A stretch of 64,000 bases of DNA, from NCBI RefSeq assembly GCF_047511655.1, contig NC_133390.1:168536083-168600082 (forward strand). The letters are read 5' to 3'. The position numbers and the translations under genes were made by a program. This DNA is from Castor canadensis (lineage: Eukaryota; Chordata; Mammalia; Rodentia; Castoridae). How positions within the stretch are numbered: position 1 is the stretch's first letter; each line of letters opens with the position of its first letter. This document shows positions 11,291 through 22,240 of this stretch, piece after piece. The notes beneath the pieces are model-generated. The model was not told where the DNA came from. It worked only from the letters and a program-made list of their open reading frames with translations, and searched no databases.

Positions 11291-12117
11291 ACTTGAAGGC
11301 CAGGCTGGTGTCCCCGTTTCAATGTCACCTGTTCTCACCCGACAGTGCTTCTGCTGGTCTGGTTGTTAAATATATTGAATGTTGCCATTGATCATATGAC
11401 TTGGCTGAGATCCTCATCTGAAATTGGAGCTCATGGTGTCTGATACAAAGTTTATGCCATTCTGTCCCTCCAGGTCACCACCTCTATGTAATGAGACCCC
11501 ATGCAAGGGAGGCTTAGTGGGGAAGACTTGGGGCCAGAGGGAACTGTGTCCCCTGCAGAAACAGAGAGGCTCCACCAGGTATGAGAGAGGGAGGGAGGGG
11601 CTAGTAGATGTCTAGACAGGATAAGATGTCTGTCCTTCTAGGATGGCACAGGCCATTTTTGCCCTCTCTTCTTGCCCCCACTCATTCTTGCCCCCTCCCC
11701 ATCTCTGCTAGGTCATACCCTTCCTCACCCTCGACCACTATATCCAGATCTGATCGCTCCTGGTCTTCATTCCCAATGGCTTCAGATTTCTCCTTCACTT
11801 TGGAACCTAGGAGGGACCCTGTGGCCTCCATATTCAGCTGAAGTGCATTCTGGGAAGCTCACCTTTGTACCTCCATGACCATCCTGTCTATGGACCAGGT
11901 CAGCATCACAAGCACAACTGCCTGGTGAATGGCTTTGGTAAAGAGGACCTGCTCCCTAGCAGGCCAAAGGGGACATGTGACTTGGTGAGACTGTCAATAG
12001 GACATTTCTCCTCTGGTCACCAGCCAGGTGGTCAAGTCTTGCCTGCCCCATAGCTCCAACTGCACTGTAATCTCTGCTGGGCTGCATTTGTGGCTCATTC
12101 AGACAAAGGTCTTAGCA
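11291..12117. other. Unassigned non-coding sequence
   Basis: I see no gene. Short overlapping frames on the plus strand at 11.6-11.9 kb have no protein character that I recognise. Confidence 0.4.
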
Positions 12118-12310
12118 CAGTGGTTCTTAACCACTCTCCATTTGCACTGTCTGAGACAGTGTCACATTGTCACATTGGGGGGCGGCTACTAGCATCAGTG
12201 GGTGGAGGCCAGGGATGCTGCGAACATCCCAAAGTACGCAGGACGCCTCACCCTACAAAGAATTACCAACTAAAGACATTAGGAGTGCCAAGGAGGAGGA
12301 GCCCTGCCCT
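12118..12310 (-). mobile_element. MER20 (hAT-Charlie) copy, antisense
   Basis: It starts with the terminal motif 'cagtggttcttaaccactct' and runs through 'ggtggaggccagggatgctg' and 'cctacaaagaattaccaact', as in reverse-complemented MER20. It is a non-autonomous, long-dead DNA transposon. There are three further copies in the window. Confidence 0.75.
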
Positions 12311-12479
12311 GGAGAGCCTGATCGAATATCCCCTCCCATCCTCAAAGCTGAGGATAGGACCCAGGTCTTCTGTGTCTACCCAGGGGTTAATCGATGAACG
12401 GGGCAGGATGGATTAAATGATGGATAGACATATTCAACTAAACCTTATCAGTTCACTGTGCTTCTGCCCCCGGCACACA

Positions 12480-12725
12480 TGGCACAATCAGTATTGTGCA
12501 GCGGCTGGGATTCAGAGGCGGACAAAACACCTTCCGTCTCTGCCACTGGGGCTCAGAGTGTAGTGCACTTTGGGCTGGGTGACCTGAGGCTTAGCTCTTC
12601 CTTCTGAGCCTCAGTTTCCCCATCTCTAAAATGGGGCAACACGCTGTCTCTACCAGTGCTGTTGTGAGGCCTTCAGCAATTTCAATGTCAAATACAACTG
12701 TAGACCCTCAGTAAATGTCTAAGTG
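12480..12725 (+). repeat. MIR, sense
   Basis: Good agreement: 'gcggctgggattcagagg', then 'ctgggtgacctgaggctta', then 'gcctcagtttccccatctct', and a 3' end near 'ccctcagtaaatgtct'. Confidence 0.8.
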
Positions 12726-12804
12726 GGTTGAATGATTCTCCTTCCTAGAGAGGGCTAGGCGGGTGGCGGGGACAGTTTTTGTACTAGGAAAAGCAGAGGG
12801 AAAA

Positions 12805-12960
12805 CTGAGACTTTATTGAGCACTGACTGTATGCTTCTCACAGATTCCTCCTGCCAACTCCGCAATGCAGGTGTTATCTTACTCCAGGTGCAGGTAAGGA
12901 AACTGAGGCTCAGAGAAAGAAAGAGACATGCTCGAGCTGGACGTGAACCCCTTCTCCCAG
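12805..12960 (-). repeat. MIR, antisense
   Basis: The sequence 'actttattgagcactgactg' is followed by 'ggtaaggaaactgaggctca', matching the reverse-complemented MIR. Confidence 0.75.
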
Positions 12961-13084
12961 CTCTTCCGGCTGTCCCGTTTTCACCTCCAGAGACTTTTAA
13001 GAGGATGGTGGCCAGGAAGTTAGGATCTGAGCCTGATCAGTCCTGGCCCTCAGACCTCATTCCCCAGCATCCCCCAGGGTCTCA

Positions 13085-13400
13085 GTCTCAGCCCATTAGC
13101 GTTGCTTTAAAAAGTGCGGGCCGACCGGGGTGCGTTATTGCCCACATAAATCAGGCGGCTCCGATATGGAACACCTTTAAACAAACAGCTGATGGGAGTG
13201 AAGTTCCAGGATCATTATTAATAGCTTTTCATTTCGGTGGCCGCTGTGCTGTGACATGCCTTCCCAGCAGAAGCCCCGCGCGGACAGCCCCCGGTCTGCG
13301 ATCCCTCGGGCCCGCCAGTCAGGATGAATGACTGTACCTCTGTGTTAATTGTGGAGCCCAGCCGCGGGCAGAATGCTAATAGGGCCAAGCGAGAGGGGGC
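13085..13400. promoter_or_regulatory. Repeat-free island, candidate conserved element
   Basis: This unique block mixes CpG-containing sequence with AT-rich cores: 'gcgttattgcccacataaa', 'acctttaaacaaacagctga' (a FOX-type core next to an E-box), 'atcattattaatagctttt' and 'gtgttaattgtggagcccag'. It has no repeat similarity. An open frame at 12816-13331 spans it and the MIR next to it but does not look like a protein. Confidence 0.4.
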
Positions 13401-13459
13401 GGGTGCCAGTCTTGCCTGGTTGCTGGGCAGGGATGGACACCACCTCTGGTCCTCCTCCA

Positions 13460-13667
13460 CAGCATAAAGCAGCAGGGGCTTTCTAAAATACTTATCTGAG
13501 CTCCGCCCTCCTCTGCTCAAGAAAGCCCTATGGCTCCCACGGCCCACAGCCAAGTCAGGCAGGGCTCAGCTGTCTGCTCTCGGAGCCCTTTGTGTCTCCT
13601 TCTGTCTGCTGCACCAGCCTCCTTGCTTGCATTCCCACACCATGAGCCTGTGCTGCTCAAACTCCTA
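13460..13667 (+). repeat. L2 fragment, sense
   Basis: The blocks 'ctcctctgctcaagaaagcc' and 'ctatggctcccacggcccac' match a central L2 consensus segment. Confidence 0.5.
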
Positions 13668-13815
13668 TTCATTTATTCATTCGTCCAATCAATCTTTCGG
13701 TCATTCAACAAACATTTACTAAGCCTTCTGAGGGATTTGGGGCATGAAGTAGTGAACCAGACAGACATAGTCCCTCACCTCATGGAGTTTAATATTAAGC
13801 AGGAAAGACAGACAT
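13668..13815 (-). repeat. L2 3' end, antisense
   Basis: It has the reverse-complemented L2 terminus 'cattcaacaaacatttacta' followed by 'tgaaccagacagacatagtc' and 'cctcatggagtttaatatta'. Confidence 0.7.
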
Positions 13816-13945
13816 TGTGGGCTCCAGAACCAAAGCTGCCTGGGTTCTGAACTTGCACAAATAACCCTTCTGGGCCTCAGTTACCTCCTCTGTATAATGG
13901 GAACCCTCATAGGGTTGTGTTTGGAATGAAATAACTGAAGAGACA
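13816..13945 (+). repeat. MIR, sense
   Basis: The sequence 'gctgcctgggttctgaactt' is followed by 'ctgggcctcagttacctcct' and 'ataatgggaaccctcatagg', as in MIR. Confidence 0.7.
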
Positions 13946-14084
13946 TGTCGACCTCTAACTACATTTACTTTCATTTGCTATTGAGCACGAAGAACTCAGT
14001 CACTTTTAGCAGTCACTCGTTAATCCATGGCTTTATGAAAACATACAGTGATGACTACAAACTGAACATGCGGGAAAGGAGGCA

Positions 14085-14420
14085 TCCAATGGGGTGGGGT
14101 CATTCTGGGGCTCTAGGAAGGGTTCCTTGAAGAGGTACTGTTTTCTCAGATGGGGGTGAGAGGGAGAGAACGGTCAGGTGGCAGGAACAGCATGGGCAAA
14201 TGCCCTGGGGCTGGGTGGATTGTGCCAGGCCGAGCAAGCTGAGACAGCAGAAGGCCAGCACACAGGAGGCTGAGATGAGACAGGAGAGGCAGGCGAGGGC
14301 CACACGGTACAGGATCTTGTGGGCCTTGTTAAATTTTGAATGTCATCCTGAAAGCACTGGAAAGCCCACGAAGGCTTCTGAGATAGGGGGTAGGCATGAG
14401 TCACCTTCTGTGCTGAGTAT
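14085..14420 (-). repeat. L2 fragment, antisense
   Basis: Ordered blocks of antisense L2 are visible: 'gcatgggcaaatgccctggg', 'caggatcttgtgggccttgt' and 'agcactggaaagcccacgaa'. Confidence 0.7.
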
Positions 14421-14910
14421 GGAGCAGTCTGGCCCCACCCTCACCTCCTGGGGTCTTCATGGGTGGCTCAGAAGGGAACAGGGAGATGGGAGAGGAGGCT
14501 GTTGACCCTGTGGTTGATCACGGCGTGCTGGGCTAGGTGGGGGCAGTGAGGGTGGAAGAAGGGGGCTGTCTCTGGAGAGAAACAGGACAGTTGGGATGCT
14601 CTGGGCAGGTGCTGAGAGAGAGGAACCGCGTCTGTTGTGGAGAGCTCCAAGATGCCCTGCTTCACTGATTCGGGACATGCCATTTGCATGTGCTGGTGTT
14701 AGACCTCTGGGTCTTGGTATGTGCTGTTCCTTCTGACTGGCATGCCCTTCCTTGATCATATCTGACAGGAGTTTTTATTACTCACTCAAAGCCGGGCTCC
14801 AAAGTCCCCTCCATATGTGAAGCTCTCCCCAGGTACCCCGGATTGGTCTCTCCCATCTCTGAAGTCCCCCCTTCCCTGTACCCCATGCACCTCCTTGACT
14901 CCATCACGTT

Positions 14911-15033
14911 TTTCTTTTTTTTTTTTTTAAATATGGAACGCTTCACGAATTTGCATGTCATCCTTGCACAGGGGCCATGCTAGTCTTCTCTGTATCGCTC
15001 CAATTTTAGTAGATGTGCTGCCAAAGCAAGCAC
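14911..15033 (-). pseudogene. Retroposed U6 snRNA pseudogene
   Basis: On the minus strand the copy starts at 15033 with the U6 5' end (GTGCTTGCTTTGGCAGCAC) and covers the whole snRNA of about 105 bases to the terminal 'gaagcgttccatattt' at about 14929. A poly(A)-type tail, seen as T-rich plus-strand sequence at 14911-14928, follows. It is flanked by direct repeats 'actccatcacgttttt' at 14898 and 15032, so it was inserted by L1 machinery. A few substitutions relative to functional U6 (for example, GCTTGC for GCTCGC) and no upstream PSE/TATA carried along argue that it is not an active gene. Confidence 0.93.
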
Positions 15034-16102
15034 TCCATCACGTTTTTTCTTTGTCCTTTCCTTCCCACCTCCCTCCAAATGCCAGAGGCCCCAGAGCTCA
15101 GTCCTGGCCTGCCCCTCATTTCTGTAGTCACCTGAGACCTCAGGGTTTCACCGATGTACCCAAAGGTGTGTGTCCAAGTCAGGCCTCTCCCCCAAACCCC
15201 AAGTCATTGAGCCACCTGCCCGTCCAACATGGAGGTCTAAAACACACTTCAAACTCACTACATCAAATTCAAACTCCTGACTTCGACCCCCAAAGCCCAC
15301 AAATAATGAAATAAAATAAATTTAAAACTGCCTCCCCTTCTTAGTATCTGGCAACTCCATCATTCCAGCCGCTTCTGCCAAAAACCTTGGAGTCATTCTT
15401 GACTTCACTTTTTAGCTCACACCCCACATCCGATCCATCAGCAAACCCTGCCAGCTGTGCCTTAAAATAGATCCGGAATCTGACCAATCTTGCCACCTCC
15501 ACCGTCAGCAGCCTGGTCCCAGCCACCATCATCTCTCACCTGGGTAATTGTGACGGCCTCCTGACCGGCTGCCCTGCTTCTGCCTCTGTCCCCTGAAAAC
15601 TGTTCTCAGCTAGGGTGTTAAAACATAAATCAGAGCAGAACAGTCCTCTCAAAATTCCTTTGGCTCCTCATCTTAACTCAGGCAAGGCAGCTTGTAAGAC
15701 CCAACAAGGTTTGGTTCCATTACTTCTCTGAACCTTTCCTATCCTCCCTCCCACTCTATTCCAGCCACACAAGCCTCTGACTGTTCTTCGAACAGATCAG
15801 GTACAATCCTACCTCAGAGCCTTTGCACTTGCTGGCCTTCGTGCCTGGACACTCTTGTCACTGTCTTCCTTGCTCCCTCTGTCTCTTCATTTAGAGGTCT
15901 GCTCAAATGCTGACCATTACAGCCTTTCCCCACCATAAGATAAAATAGTCCCTCAACTTCCCCACCATTCCTATCCCCCTCATGCGTCCCGTCCCCAATA
16001 GAATGAATCTAAGTGCAAGCCCCACACAAGCAGGGCCTGTCCTTGCTCAGCGCTGGATCCTAGCATGCAAAAATAGAGCTTGGATCCGAGGTGCCCTATG
16101 GC

Positions 16103-16390
16103 CTTTTTTTTTGGCTATACTGGGATTTGAGCCACGCCTCCAGCCCTTTTATACTCTGTTTATTTTGGAGATTGGGGTTCACTTTTTGCACAGATTGGTC
16201 TGGACCTAGATTCTCCCTATTTTAGGTTTCCCGCCTTTACCAGGGTGACAGGCACATGCCACCATGCCCAGCTATTGGTTGAGATAGGGTCTCCTGAACT
16301 ATTTGTCCTAGCTGACCTCAAACTGCCATCCTCCTGATCTCAGCCTCCCAAGTAGCTGGGATTATAGGCGTGAGTCAACAGTACCAGCTC
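16103..16390 (-). repeat. Composite B1/ID-type SINE, antisense
   Basis: A plus-strand poly(T) at 16103-16112 marks the 3' tail. The ID half ('gggatttgagccacgcctcc') is followed by the B1-like half ('tcagcctcccaagtagctgg', 'gggattataggcgtgagtca'). It interrupts the L2 around it. Confidence 0.85.
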
Positions 16391-16495
16391 CAGGGAAGCT
16401 TTATGTTTAAAAATGTCCACTTGTCTGTCTCCCCCAGAAGACAATGGGCCCAGCCTGGAGTAGGTGCTCATCAAATGCTTGGATAAACTAAGGAG

Positions 16496-17574
16496 TAAGT
16501 GACAGCAAACTGCTGGGGTGGAGTGAGCCAGAGGTTGTGGGGCACAGAGTTCCCCCCTGGAGACCTGGAGAGCACCTTGGAGGGAGGAAGCTAGAACCCT
16601 GAGCCATAGTCTCTCCAGAGGCCAGAGCGCCAGGCTGGGACTCGGGAACTTGTGCTGGGCAGAGGTACCAGTAGGCTTCTTCCTGGGCTCTGTGTTGGCG
16701 GCTGACCCTTGGATTGAGAACTGTGTTTGAGGTCAAGGATCTATCTGTGGGTGTAGAACAGGCCAAGAGTGCAGTCAGGGTTTTGAATTAAGTTCTGGGG
16801 TTTGGGAAGCAGGTTAAAGTTTTGGATTTAAAGTTAGGGTTCAGGGCTTCTGGTTAGGGCTGAGTTTGGAGAATGGATGGATCGGAGCTTTGGTAGGAAA
16901 ATGGAATGAAGAGGCTCAGCTTGAGGATGTTCATTAGGATCTAGAAACTTCTCTGCCAAGACACTCACTGTGGGCAGAACTAACATTTTCCAGCAATGTT
17001 CTAGAACAGTGGCTCTCCACCAGGACACATCCCTGGTCCTAACTAGGGAGGGACGCCCTTCGGTCCTGGTACACGGAGGCGAGGCGGGAGCACGGCCAAG
17101 CGGCCTGCAGAGACTGGGTCCCAGAAACTCACAGTGCCGGGGTGGCGGCTCCACTCCCTGAAGGGTGAGCCTAGGACCACCCAAGTGGGCCAGGGTCAGG
17201 GTAGGAGAGTGTGGGGGCCCAAGTCACTGAGCGAGGTGTGGCACCCACCTGTGCACATGCTGGTGGACCCAAAGCCCTCTCCGGCGAATCTAGCCCCAGC
17301 AGGTCCAAGGGCTCTGAGGGCAGATGTGAAAGGGGGAGGGGGAGGAGAGAGCCAGCCCCTATGTCAGGGACTCACAAAGCTACAGACAAGAAGAACAGGA
17401 GGTGGTGAGAGAGGGGCGGACAGCATTGGCTGGCCTGGTCACAGAGGGCCTGAGCAGAGGCCATGGGAGGCCTGGGATGGGAGACCTGCCAAGAGAAGGC
17501 ATCTGGAGAAGGAGGGGGTTTGAGGCACTCCCTGCCCTGTGAGTGCCTTGTTCAAGACAGAATTCAGAGCCTCA
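16496..17574. other. Unassigned non-coding sequence
   Basis: No gene is seen. A G/T-rich patch at 16780-16870 contains two TTAGGG hexamers but is not a telomeric array. Confidence 0.4.
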
Positions 17575-17790
17575 CAACAGCAGCTAACACTTGCACGGCA
17601 CTTGTTCTGTGCTCCTCAAAGTGCTTTCTGTCCCTTACCTCATCTCAAGTCCTGCCATCACGCCTGTGTGGTAGCCACTATTGCGATCCCTGCATTACCG
17701 ACGAGCAATTGAAGGACAGAGAGGTTAAATAAGTTGCCAAAGATCCCACAGCTCTGAGTGGCAGGCTGGCTGTGGATCTGGCTCTGTACT
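17575..17790 (-). repeat. MIR, antisense
   Basis: The sequence 'cagctaacacttgcacggca', then 'cctcaaagtgctttctgtcc', then 'gacagagaggttaaataagt' and 'gatcccacagctctgagtgg' gives a nearly full-length reverse-complemented MIR. Confidence 0.8.
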
Positions 17791-18124
17791 TCTGTTTTGG
17801 GTAGAGGGGTTCATGGTCAGGGGAGGGGAGGGTCCCCTGACTTCCTGGGCTCCCCCTACCATCTGCATGATCTTTACGCACCCTCTCCATGGTTCCCAAG
17901 ACAGGTTCTATTATTACCAGCCACTGAGGAAGCAAACAAGGCCTGGAGAGGCTCAAGTGCCTCTCAACACAGCTAGGTCTGACCAACATCAAGGCTACTT
18001 ATGTTTCTGTGCCTGGCAGCTGGGGTGCCCCTCGGCACAGCCCCCAGCACCTACTCTTGTGGCTGTGTTTGATAGTCACAAGCAACAGCAGACTTCAGGG
18101 TTTCTTAGGCTGGGTGTCTGATGT
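17791..18124. other. Unassigned non-coding sequence
   Basis: I see no gene or confident repeat here. Confidence 0.4.
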
Positions 18125-18300
18125 TTGGGTGGGGTCGTTCTGCCCTGTGGGGTCATCCTGTGCACTGTAGTACATGGGGCTGCCTCCTAGGCCTCTACCC
18201 ACTAAATTCTGTCATTCTCCCTGCCTCCCAGTTGTGACAATACAAACTATGTCCAGACACTGTCTAAGGTCCCCTGAGAGCCCAAATTGCTCCCCATCCC
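18125..18300 (+). mobile_element. MER20 (hAT-Charlie) copy, sense
   Basis: The blocks 'cctgtgcactgtagtacatg', 'aggcctctacccactaaatt' and 'cccagttgtgacaatacaaa', then 'tccagacactgtctaaggtc', follow MER20. It is diverged at both ends. Confidence 0.7.
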
Positions 18301-18339
18301 AATGAGAACAATGACCCCAAGTATAGGCCAGAAGGAGTG

Positions 18340-18430
18340 TCCTGTGACAGAGACCATGGAAACTACAGTCCAGAGAGGTGGTGTTCTCCCCAAGGTCACA
18401 CAGGATCAGTGGCAAACACAGCCCACTCTG
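18340..18430 (-). repeat. MIR fragment, antisense
   Basis: The sequence 'gtccagagaggtggtgttct' is followed by 'ccccaaggtcacacaggatc', matching the reverse-complemented MIR core. Confidence 0.6.
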
Positions 18431-19014
18431 ACCAAGACGAAAGCCTTGCTACCACTCCTGCCTTCCCTCTTCTCCCCCTGCCTTCCTGCTGAAATTTCAC
18501 CTCTCTAGGGCAAGTGCTGGCTGTGACCCAAACCAGCCCAGGGTGCCTGTCCCAGCACACACATTGGTCCCACAGGGCATCTGCCCTCACCAGCCCTTCT
18601 CGTCCTTAAGCCCAGGGGATAGGGGATCACACACACCCTGTGCCCAGCTGTGGTGCTCAGAAAATAGTTCAGGTTTTGAGAAAAGAGAGCAGATTTCCTC
18701 CCACCTGACTGGGAGACCCCAGGCACAGCACTGTGTGTGTCTCACCCTCTGTTTCCCCATCTGAGAAATGGGCTGTCTCAAAGAAATCAGAATAATGCAT
18801 CTCAAATGACAGAAGGACCAGTTCATCCCAAAGAGCCAGCTAGCTCCGATGTCCTGATTTTCTGACACGTAAGGTATTGGGCAATGCATTCCTGGCTGTG
18901 CCCCAGCTCCAGGTGGTACATTGGGAAGGTCACTGACCGTCTCCAGAACCCAGGCTCTGTAACTTGCCATTTGCCATCAGCCAGTCAAACCCTCAGTCGC
19001 CTGAAACTTCTCCC
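18431..19014. other. Non-coding sequence with possible MIR scraps
   Basis: No gene is seen. A short MIR-like piece, 'ctgtttccccatctgagaaa', sits at about 18748. Confidence 0.4.
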
Positions 19015-19475
19015 TGTTGTCTACATGTGAATACTTCCCTGCCTTTGTTTATGCGGTTCCCTATGAAATGCTCTTCTTCCTGTTATCCACAGAGAACATC
19101 CTTCAAACTCCTATTCAACCTTCAAGATGGAGCCCACACCATTTGGTCCACAGTTAGGTCTTTCTTATTCCTGCAGTGGCTTTGCCCACTCCCTTGGTTC
19201 CCCGTGTGCCTTCTACCATGCATAAGAATGCTGACCAATGATGGGGGGGGGGGTGTGCGCGTGTGTCTCCCACTGAGGACAGAGACCGGGTCTCCTAATC
19301 CCAATACCCTTGGAGTCCACTGGTGCCCAGGCCCAGGCGGGTGCTCAGTAACTGTTGGGTTGAGGCCGCACGCATGGCTTACATTGCAGCAGAGCTCCTG
19401 AGGCCCTGAGTTCAAATCCCAGCACCACAAAAACAAACAAACAGAAAGTCTGTTGGGTAAGTAATAGTGGATGAA
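19015..19475 (+). repeat. L2/CR1-type LINE 3' end, interrupted
   Basis: It contains 'gttccctatgaaatgctctt', a central 'actgaggacagagaccgggt' block and a 3' end of 'gtgctcagtaactgttgggt', continuing past the SINE as 'gtggatgaatgaga'. A run of 11 G at about 19244 separates two parts. The family may be L2 or L3. Confidence 0.5.
19361..19449 (+). repeat. ID-type SINE, sense
   Basis: This tRNA-derived monomer has 'tgaggccctgagttcaaatc' as its B-box region and an A-rich (CAAA) tail. It is flanked by the direct repeat 'ctgttgggt' at 19352-19360 and 19450-19458, which fixes its ends. Confidence 0.85.
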
Positions 19476-20504
19476 TGAGAGGAACAGAAAGAGTGCCAAG
19501 ACTCCACCCTCTAGACTCCAGGGAAGGAAGTCCACCTCTTGCTGTCCCGGTCATGTTCAGAGGGCTGCCCCACCCCCAATCCAGCAAGTGCCTGCCGTCC
19601 CACCACCTATACATCTGGGGGGACTCAGAGGATACCTTGGACAACCAGTCACTTTAGAAAAAAACGCCTTTATCCTCTGTGAAGTTGCCACGACAGGAGC
19701 TGTCTCTATGGACCGCACTCCTGTGTGCATGCGGACACTTTCCCCCTTTTCAATCCATTCCAGTCCTCCTGAGGACAGGCAGGGTCCTACATTCATTTCT
19801 CAATAGTTCTCAATAGTCACCTTCCAACACATGCTAGGGTTGGTGGTGGGGGCAGTACTTGGGAATTCCCTCCCTCTCACAGCTCCTTCTCTTCCTCTGA
19901 ACCACACATCCCCAGTTGCCCCTGGCCCCCTCTTCCAGGAAGTCCACTGAGCAAAGAAACCAGGGTTCAGTTCCTGGTTTGGGGAGATGGGGAAGAGAGA
20001 GGTGGTCTGTTCTTTCAGATCTATACATTCAACAGGTATTTTCTGAGACATTATAAAAGCGCTTGGATTATGAATAACTCCTCAGGCCTCAGTTTTCTTC
20101 ACCTGAGAAATGGGGGTAGGGATAGATAGCTATGTGTACAAGGTCAAGTCTTTAGAAGAGAGTAGCTCTATGCTTTAAGATCAACCCACCAGGTTGCTCT
20201 CCAACTTCCACTATAAACCACAACTAACTGCATGTCCTCATCCACCTGCACCCTCCCTGTGTGGCCCTGCTTTCCTGTCCTTTCCCTCCTTGGTCCTCAG
20301 ATTACAAAAACAGGGGTTTTCTGGTGTTCAAGTTTGGGTTCAGCTCTGGAGTTCTGAGCTGCTAGGATTTTACAGTGAAGCAAGGAGGCCATGCAACCCC
20401 AGGGACAGGACTGGAGCCTCAGGGAGGAGATGGGGAGCCCAGGGCTTCCTGGGGTGGGGAGGAGGGTTTGAGGGGAGGAGGAGGAACTGTCCCAGCCTGA
20501 GTGT
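19476..20504. other. Non-coding sequence with a MIR-like piece
   Basis: No gene is seen. About 20030-20160 has MIR-like words ('caggcctcagttttcttcac'), at low confidence. Confidence 0.4.
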
Positions 20505-20690
20505 GACAGACGAGTTAACAGCTCGATTGTTATTTCAATTACACGGATTATTTGAAAACAATGTTATGAGTTTCATCACTGACAACCCCGGGAAATGGCT
20601 GCTATGGCAACCAGGGAAAAGAATGGCCCTGGCCAGCCAATCAGAAGTTGCTATTGCAGCCCCAGTTTGTACAAACTCTGCTCCATGAGG
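20505..20690. promoter_or_regulatory. Repeat-free island, candidate conserved element
   Basis: A unique block carries 'gattgttatttcaattacac' (a SOX-type ATTGTT and a homeodomain core), 'acggattatttgaaaacaat', an RFX-type half site in 'gctatggcaaccag', and a CCAAT box in 'agccaatcagaag'. The clustering of motifs suggests an enhancer or distal promoter, by inference only. Confidence 0.4.
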
Positions 20691-21309
20691 CCCCTCCCAT
20701 CCTCTGCTTGGGAAGGACACTGGGGAGGAAGAGAGAAAATGAGGAACTTGAAGAAGGACACTCTGCAGAAGCGAAGAGGGAAAATGAGGAAACGGAGGCC
20801 CAAGTTCATTTGAAGCTCCTGAAGGGCTATGTCCAGCCCACTGTGCCCTCCTGGTGCTCAGCACAGGCCTGGCACATGGCAGACAGTAACAGTCTATTGC
20901 GAGTCCTGATGTGGTTGAGTAGAGGTCCCTAAGGCACACCCAGCACTCCCCACTCACTGACTGCTGGTGGAGAGTTCCCGAGACCCCTCCACCAAAGGAC
21001 ACGCACTGCCAAGAGGATGCCAGGAGAGTTTAGGTGTCCTGTGAGGGTTCCAATGACTGAGAGCATCTGGATCTTGTTCCCTGCTGTTCTCTGCAGAACC
21101 GCCTCTGCTGGTCACATCCCTGGCCCAGCCTCCAAATGAGGCACCAGTGGTCTCCAGAAAGCCTTTTTGCTTTGAGACCATCCATGCTCTCCTATTCAGA
21201 AAGAGGCCAATTTGACGGGAGCTGGAGGAAGTCCAGCTCTGCTGAAATCCCGTTCTGAAAGCCACTGCCTCTCCCACGTGGGCTCTGTTGTCTCCTCCTA
21301 TGTCCCTCA
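20691..21309. other. Unassigned non-coding sequence
   Basis: No gene is seen. There are purine-rich stretches at 20730-20810. Confidence 0.4.
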
Positions 21310-21530
21310 TGGTTTTATTAACAAATCCTTACAAAGGGCTTGGGAGGTGCCGGGCACTGCACTTCACAAATATCAGCTCATTTAACCCCCAGCACAACCC
21401 TGCGAGGCAGGTACTGTGATCTTACAGATGAGGAAACTGAGGTGCTCAGGGAGCTTGGGCAGGGTCTAGCAGCCAGGGACTCAGACCAGGCTGTGGGGTT
21501 CCGGAATCCAGCTCTTGGCTGGGATCCTCA
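21310..21530 (-). repeat. MIR, antisense
   Basis: The sequence 'ggtgccgggcactgcacttc', 'gctcatttaacccccagcac' and 'ttacagatgaggaaactgag' is a clear reverse-complemented MIR. Confidence 0.85.
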
Positions 21531-21814
21531 TTCCTCTGACAGCTGGAGTCGTGACTGGTGGCCAAACGACCCACAAAATGCGTTTCCTGCCTCACCTCCC
21601 TACATCAGGGTCCCCCAAGTGCTGGCCCTGACACTTGTGCACCTCTTTTTCGGCTGTTCAGTAGGGGACTGGGGGACAGACATGAACACAGGAAGAGCAG
21701 GGATGTGTGGAGTGGTAAACGCTGCTCATTACAGCCCAGAGCTCTGCTCTTCTGCAAAGCCACCAAGACCATCTTCATTAATGTGGATCCTACTGTGAGC
21801 GGCCTCACTCATTC

Positions 21815-21950
21815 CTAGTAACAACCAGAAGAGGGAGTTTACTCTCCCCATTTTACGAATGAAGAAACTGAGGCTCAGTAAATTGCAGAGACTTACCCAA
21901 GGCTAGACAGCTAGTATGCATCAGATGAGGATTGGTGCCAGATCCGTCTG
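21815..21950 (-). repeat. MIR, antisense
   Basis: The sequence 'ccccattttacgaatgaaga' is followed by 'aaactgaggctcagtaaatt' and 'ggctagacagctagtatgca'. Confidence 0.8.
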
Positions 21951-21959
21951 CCATTGGCT

Positions 21960-22240
21960 GTTGTTAGTATAGGACCTGGTTCCTATCCTCAAGGGACCAG
22001 CCAGAGAGACAATTCAGGTAGCAACAGGTCACAGAGGGCTGCTCCGACTGAGCAGAGGGAAGGGTTCAGCCCATGTGAGCAAAAGTCTGCATGTGGGAAT
22101 CCACCTTGGAGCAAAAGCTTGGGGTGGGGGGGGCAGGCAGGTGTGTCAGGGATCAATCAGCAGGTGAGGAATCATGTCAGATGATGAGATGGGGCCTTGA
22201 ACGCCAAGCAGATGGTTAGGAGCTGATGGGCAAGGCGGCA
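21960..22240 (-). repeat. L2 fragment, antisense
   Basis: The blocks 'ggttcctatcctcaagggac' and 'gatggggccttgaacgccaa' plus the order between them resemble antisense L2. Moderate divergence. Confidence 0.45.

Larger units (their letters stand above)
14660..16495 (+). repeat. Long L2 tract, sense, with two insertions
   Basis: L2-like sense sequence runs through this interval. Landmarks are 'gtgctgttccttctgactgg' (14720), 'ttggagtcattcttgacttc' (15387), 'gccaccatcatctctcacct' (15522), 'agagcctttgcacttgctgg' (15817), and a 3' end near 'aggtgctcatcaaatgcttg' (16460). It is interrupted by a U6 retrocopy (14911-15033) and by a composite SINE (16103-16390). It may be more than one L2 copy, because 15040-15200 is poorly matched. 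Confidence 0.65.

Noticed and set aside
16780-16870. Interstitial telomere-like sequence
   Set aside because: Only two TTAGGG hexamers in G/T-rich sequence, with no tandem array.
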